Below the pieces are notes generated by a model. The model was not told where the DNA came from and did no database searches. It worked only from the letters and a program-made list of their open reading frames with translations. Source: Oopsacas minuta (taxonomy: Eukaryota > Porifera > Hexactinellida > Lyssacinosida > Leucopsacidae). From it: a stretch of DNA of 31,022 nt. Both the position numbers and the translations under genes were made by a program. Location of the stretch: the NCBI GenBank assembly GCA_024704765.1, contig JAKMXF010000082.1, positions 1 to 31,022 of the forward strand, in the 5' to 3' direction. Below, in pieces: positions 30,630 through 31,022 of this stretch (position 1 is the first letter of the stretch; every line of letters begins with the position of its first letter).

Positions 30630-31022
30630 TACAGTGCAACCTCTATAAGGGGGTTTCTATAAGGGGAACCTCTATAAGCAGGCAATTTTGGTCCACCTTC
30701 ATTAATTTACATAGAAACGAACCTCTATATTCGGGGAGTGGGGATACTTTAGAGGAAATTATGCCTCACACAATTGAAATTTACCGGGGAAATCTGCGAT
30801 AAATTTTCTTGAAAAATAAGTTTTGGACAAAATTAGGAAAAAAAACACATTTATCGCTATAATGAATAGAAATTTTTGGTTACTCTGAAGAAAATGTTTA
30901 CCAATTTTATATTCAATCGTGAGCTACGTAATATAATGACTGGAAACTACACTTATTTTTGGACCAGGGATAAATAAGAAGTGCATTTTAGTTAATTCAA
31001 AGTCAATAACTCATGATATTAA
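30630..31022 (+). mobile_element. Pogo-like transposon end (copy B), running off the window
   Basis: It starts TA-CAGTGCAACCTCTATAAG and shows repeated sub-terminal motifs TCTATAAGG at 30642, 30656 and 30671, with a variant at 30724, likely transposase-binding sites. The inner segment 30912-31022 is the inverted near-identical partner of 19290-19400. The other end lies beyond the window. Confidence 0.65.

Overview
The window reads as nuclear DNA of an animal: AT-rich, with short GT-AG introns, vertebrate-like gene families and a heavy load of eukaryotic transposons. The mix (very-large-inducible-GTPase genes with a vWA tail, a cadherin-like/EGF receptor, abundant pogo-like and Gypsy debris) points to a marine invertebrate, most plausibly a sponge. 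That placement is an inference, not a species call. Four isolated N characters (12968, 14463, 19258, 22914) sit exactly where genes or repeats are cut off, so they are best read as contig joins. The window then consists of five blocks: 1-12967, 12969-14462, 14464-19257, 19259-22913 and 22915-31022.

Layout. 1-2168 (+) is the C-terminal part of a very large GTPase (VLIG/GVIN-like) protein ending in a cysteine-rich module and a von Willebrand A domain. 2169-4358 is intergenic with a PIF/Harbinger-type MITE. 4359-7658 (+) is an eight-exon gene, assembled here from splice sites, for a 616-residue single-pass receptor with signal peptide, cadherin-like repeats, two EGF domains, a Thr-rich stalk, one TM helix and a short tail. 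8506-10154 (+) is a decayed copy of a repeated metazoan gene of unknown function. 10155-12967 is repeat-rich (long inverted repeat, hairpin MITEs, a double hairpin). 12969-14462 (+) is a VLIG fragment carrying the pseudo-GTPase region and the true GTPase P-loop, cut by N at both ends. 15050-18240 (-) is a degraded, internally deleted Ty3/Gypsy element. 18830-19257 (+) is a 42-bp minisatellite open reading frame running into a gap. 19290-22913 holds a pogo-like end, a tyrosine-rich terminal exon (-), a hAT MITE with a clean 8-bp target duplication, and a second Gypsy fragment (-). 22915-24480 is intergenic with a 762-bp pogo/Tigger-like element. 24480-25229 (-) is an ARL6IP1-like ER-shaping protein. 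25922-30029 (-) is the bulk of HFM1/MER3, the meiotic crossover helicase, in two long exons; its N-terminus lies outside the visible exons. The window ends inside another pogo-like element.

There is no operon-like cooperation among the genes. The only intact or near-intact cellular genes are the cadherin-like/EGF receptor, ARL6IP1-like and HFM1; the two VLIG pieces could be parts of one gene separated by scaffolding errors. The most novel items are the receptor architecture, the VLIG-vWA fusion, a tyrosine-motif exon whose stop codon is supplied by a transposon end, and an ARL6IP1-like protein with an extra C-terminal hydrophobic pair.
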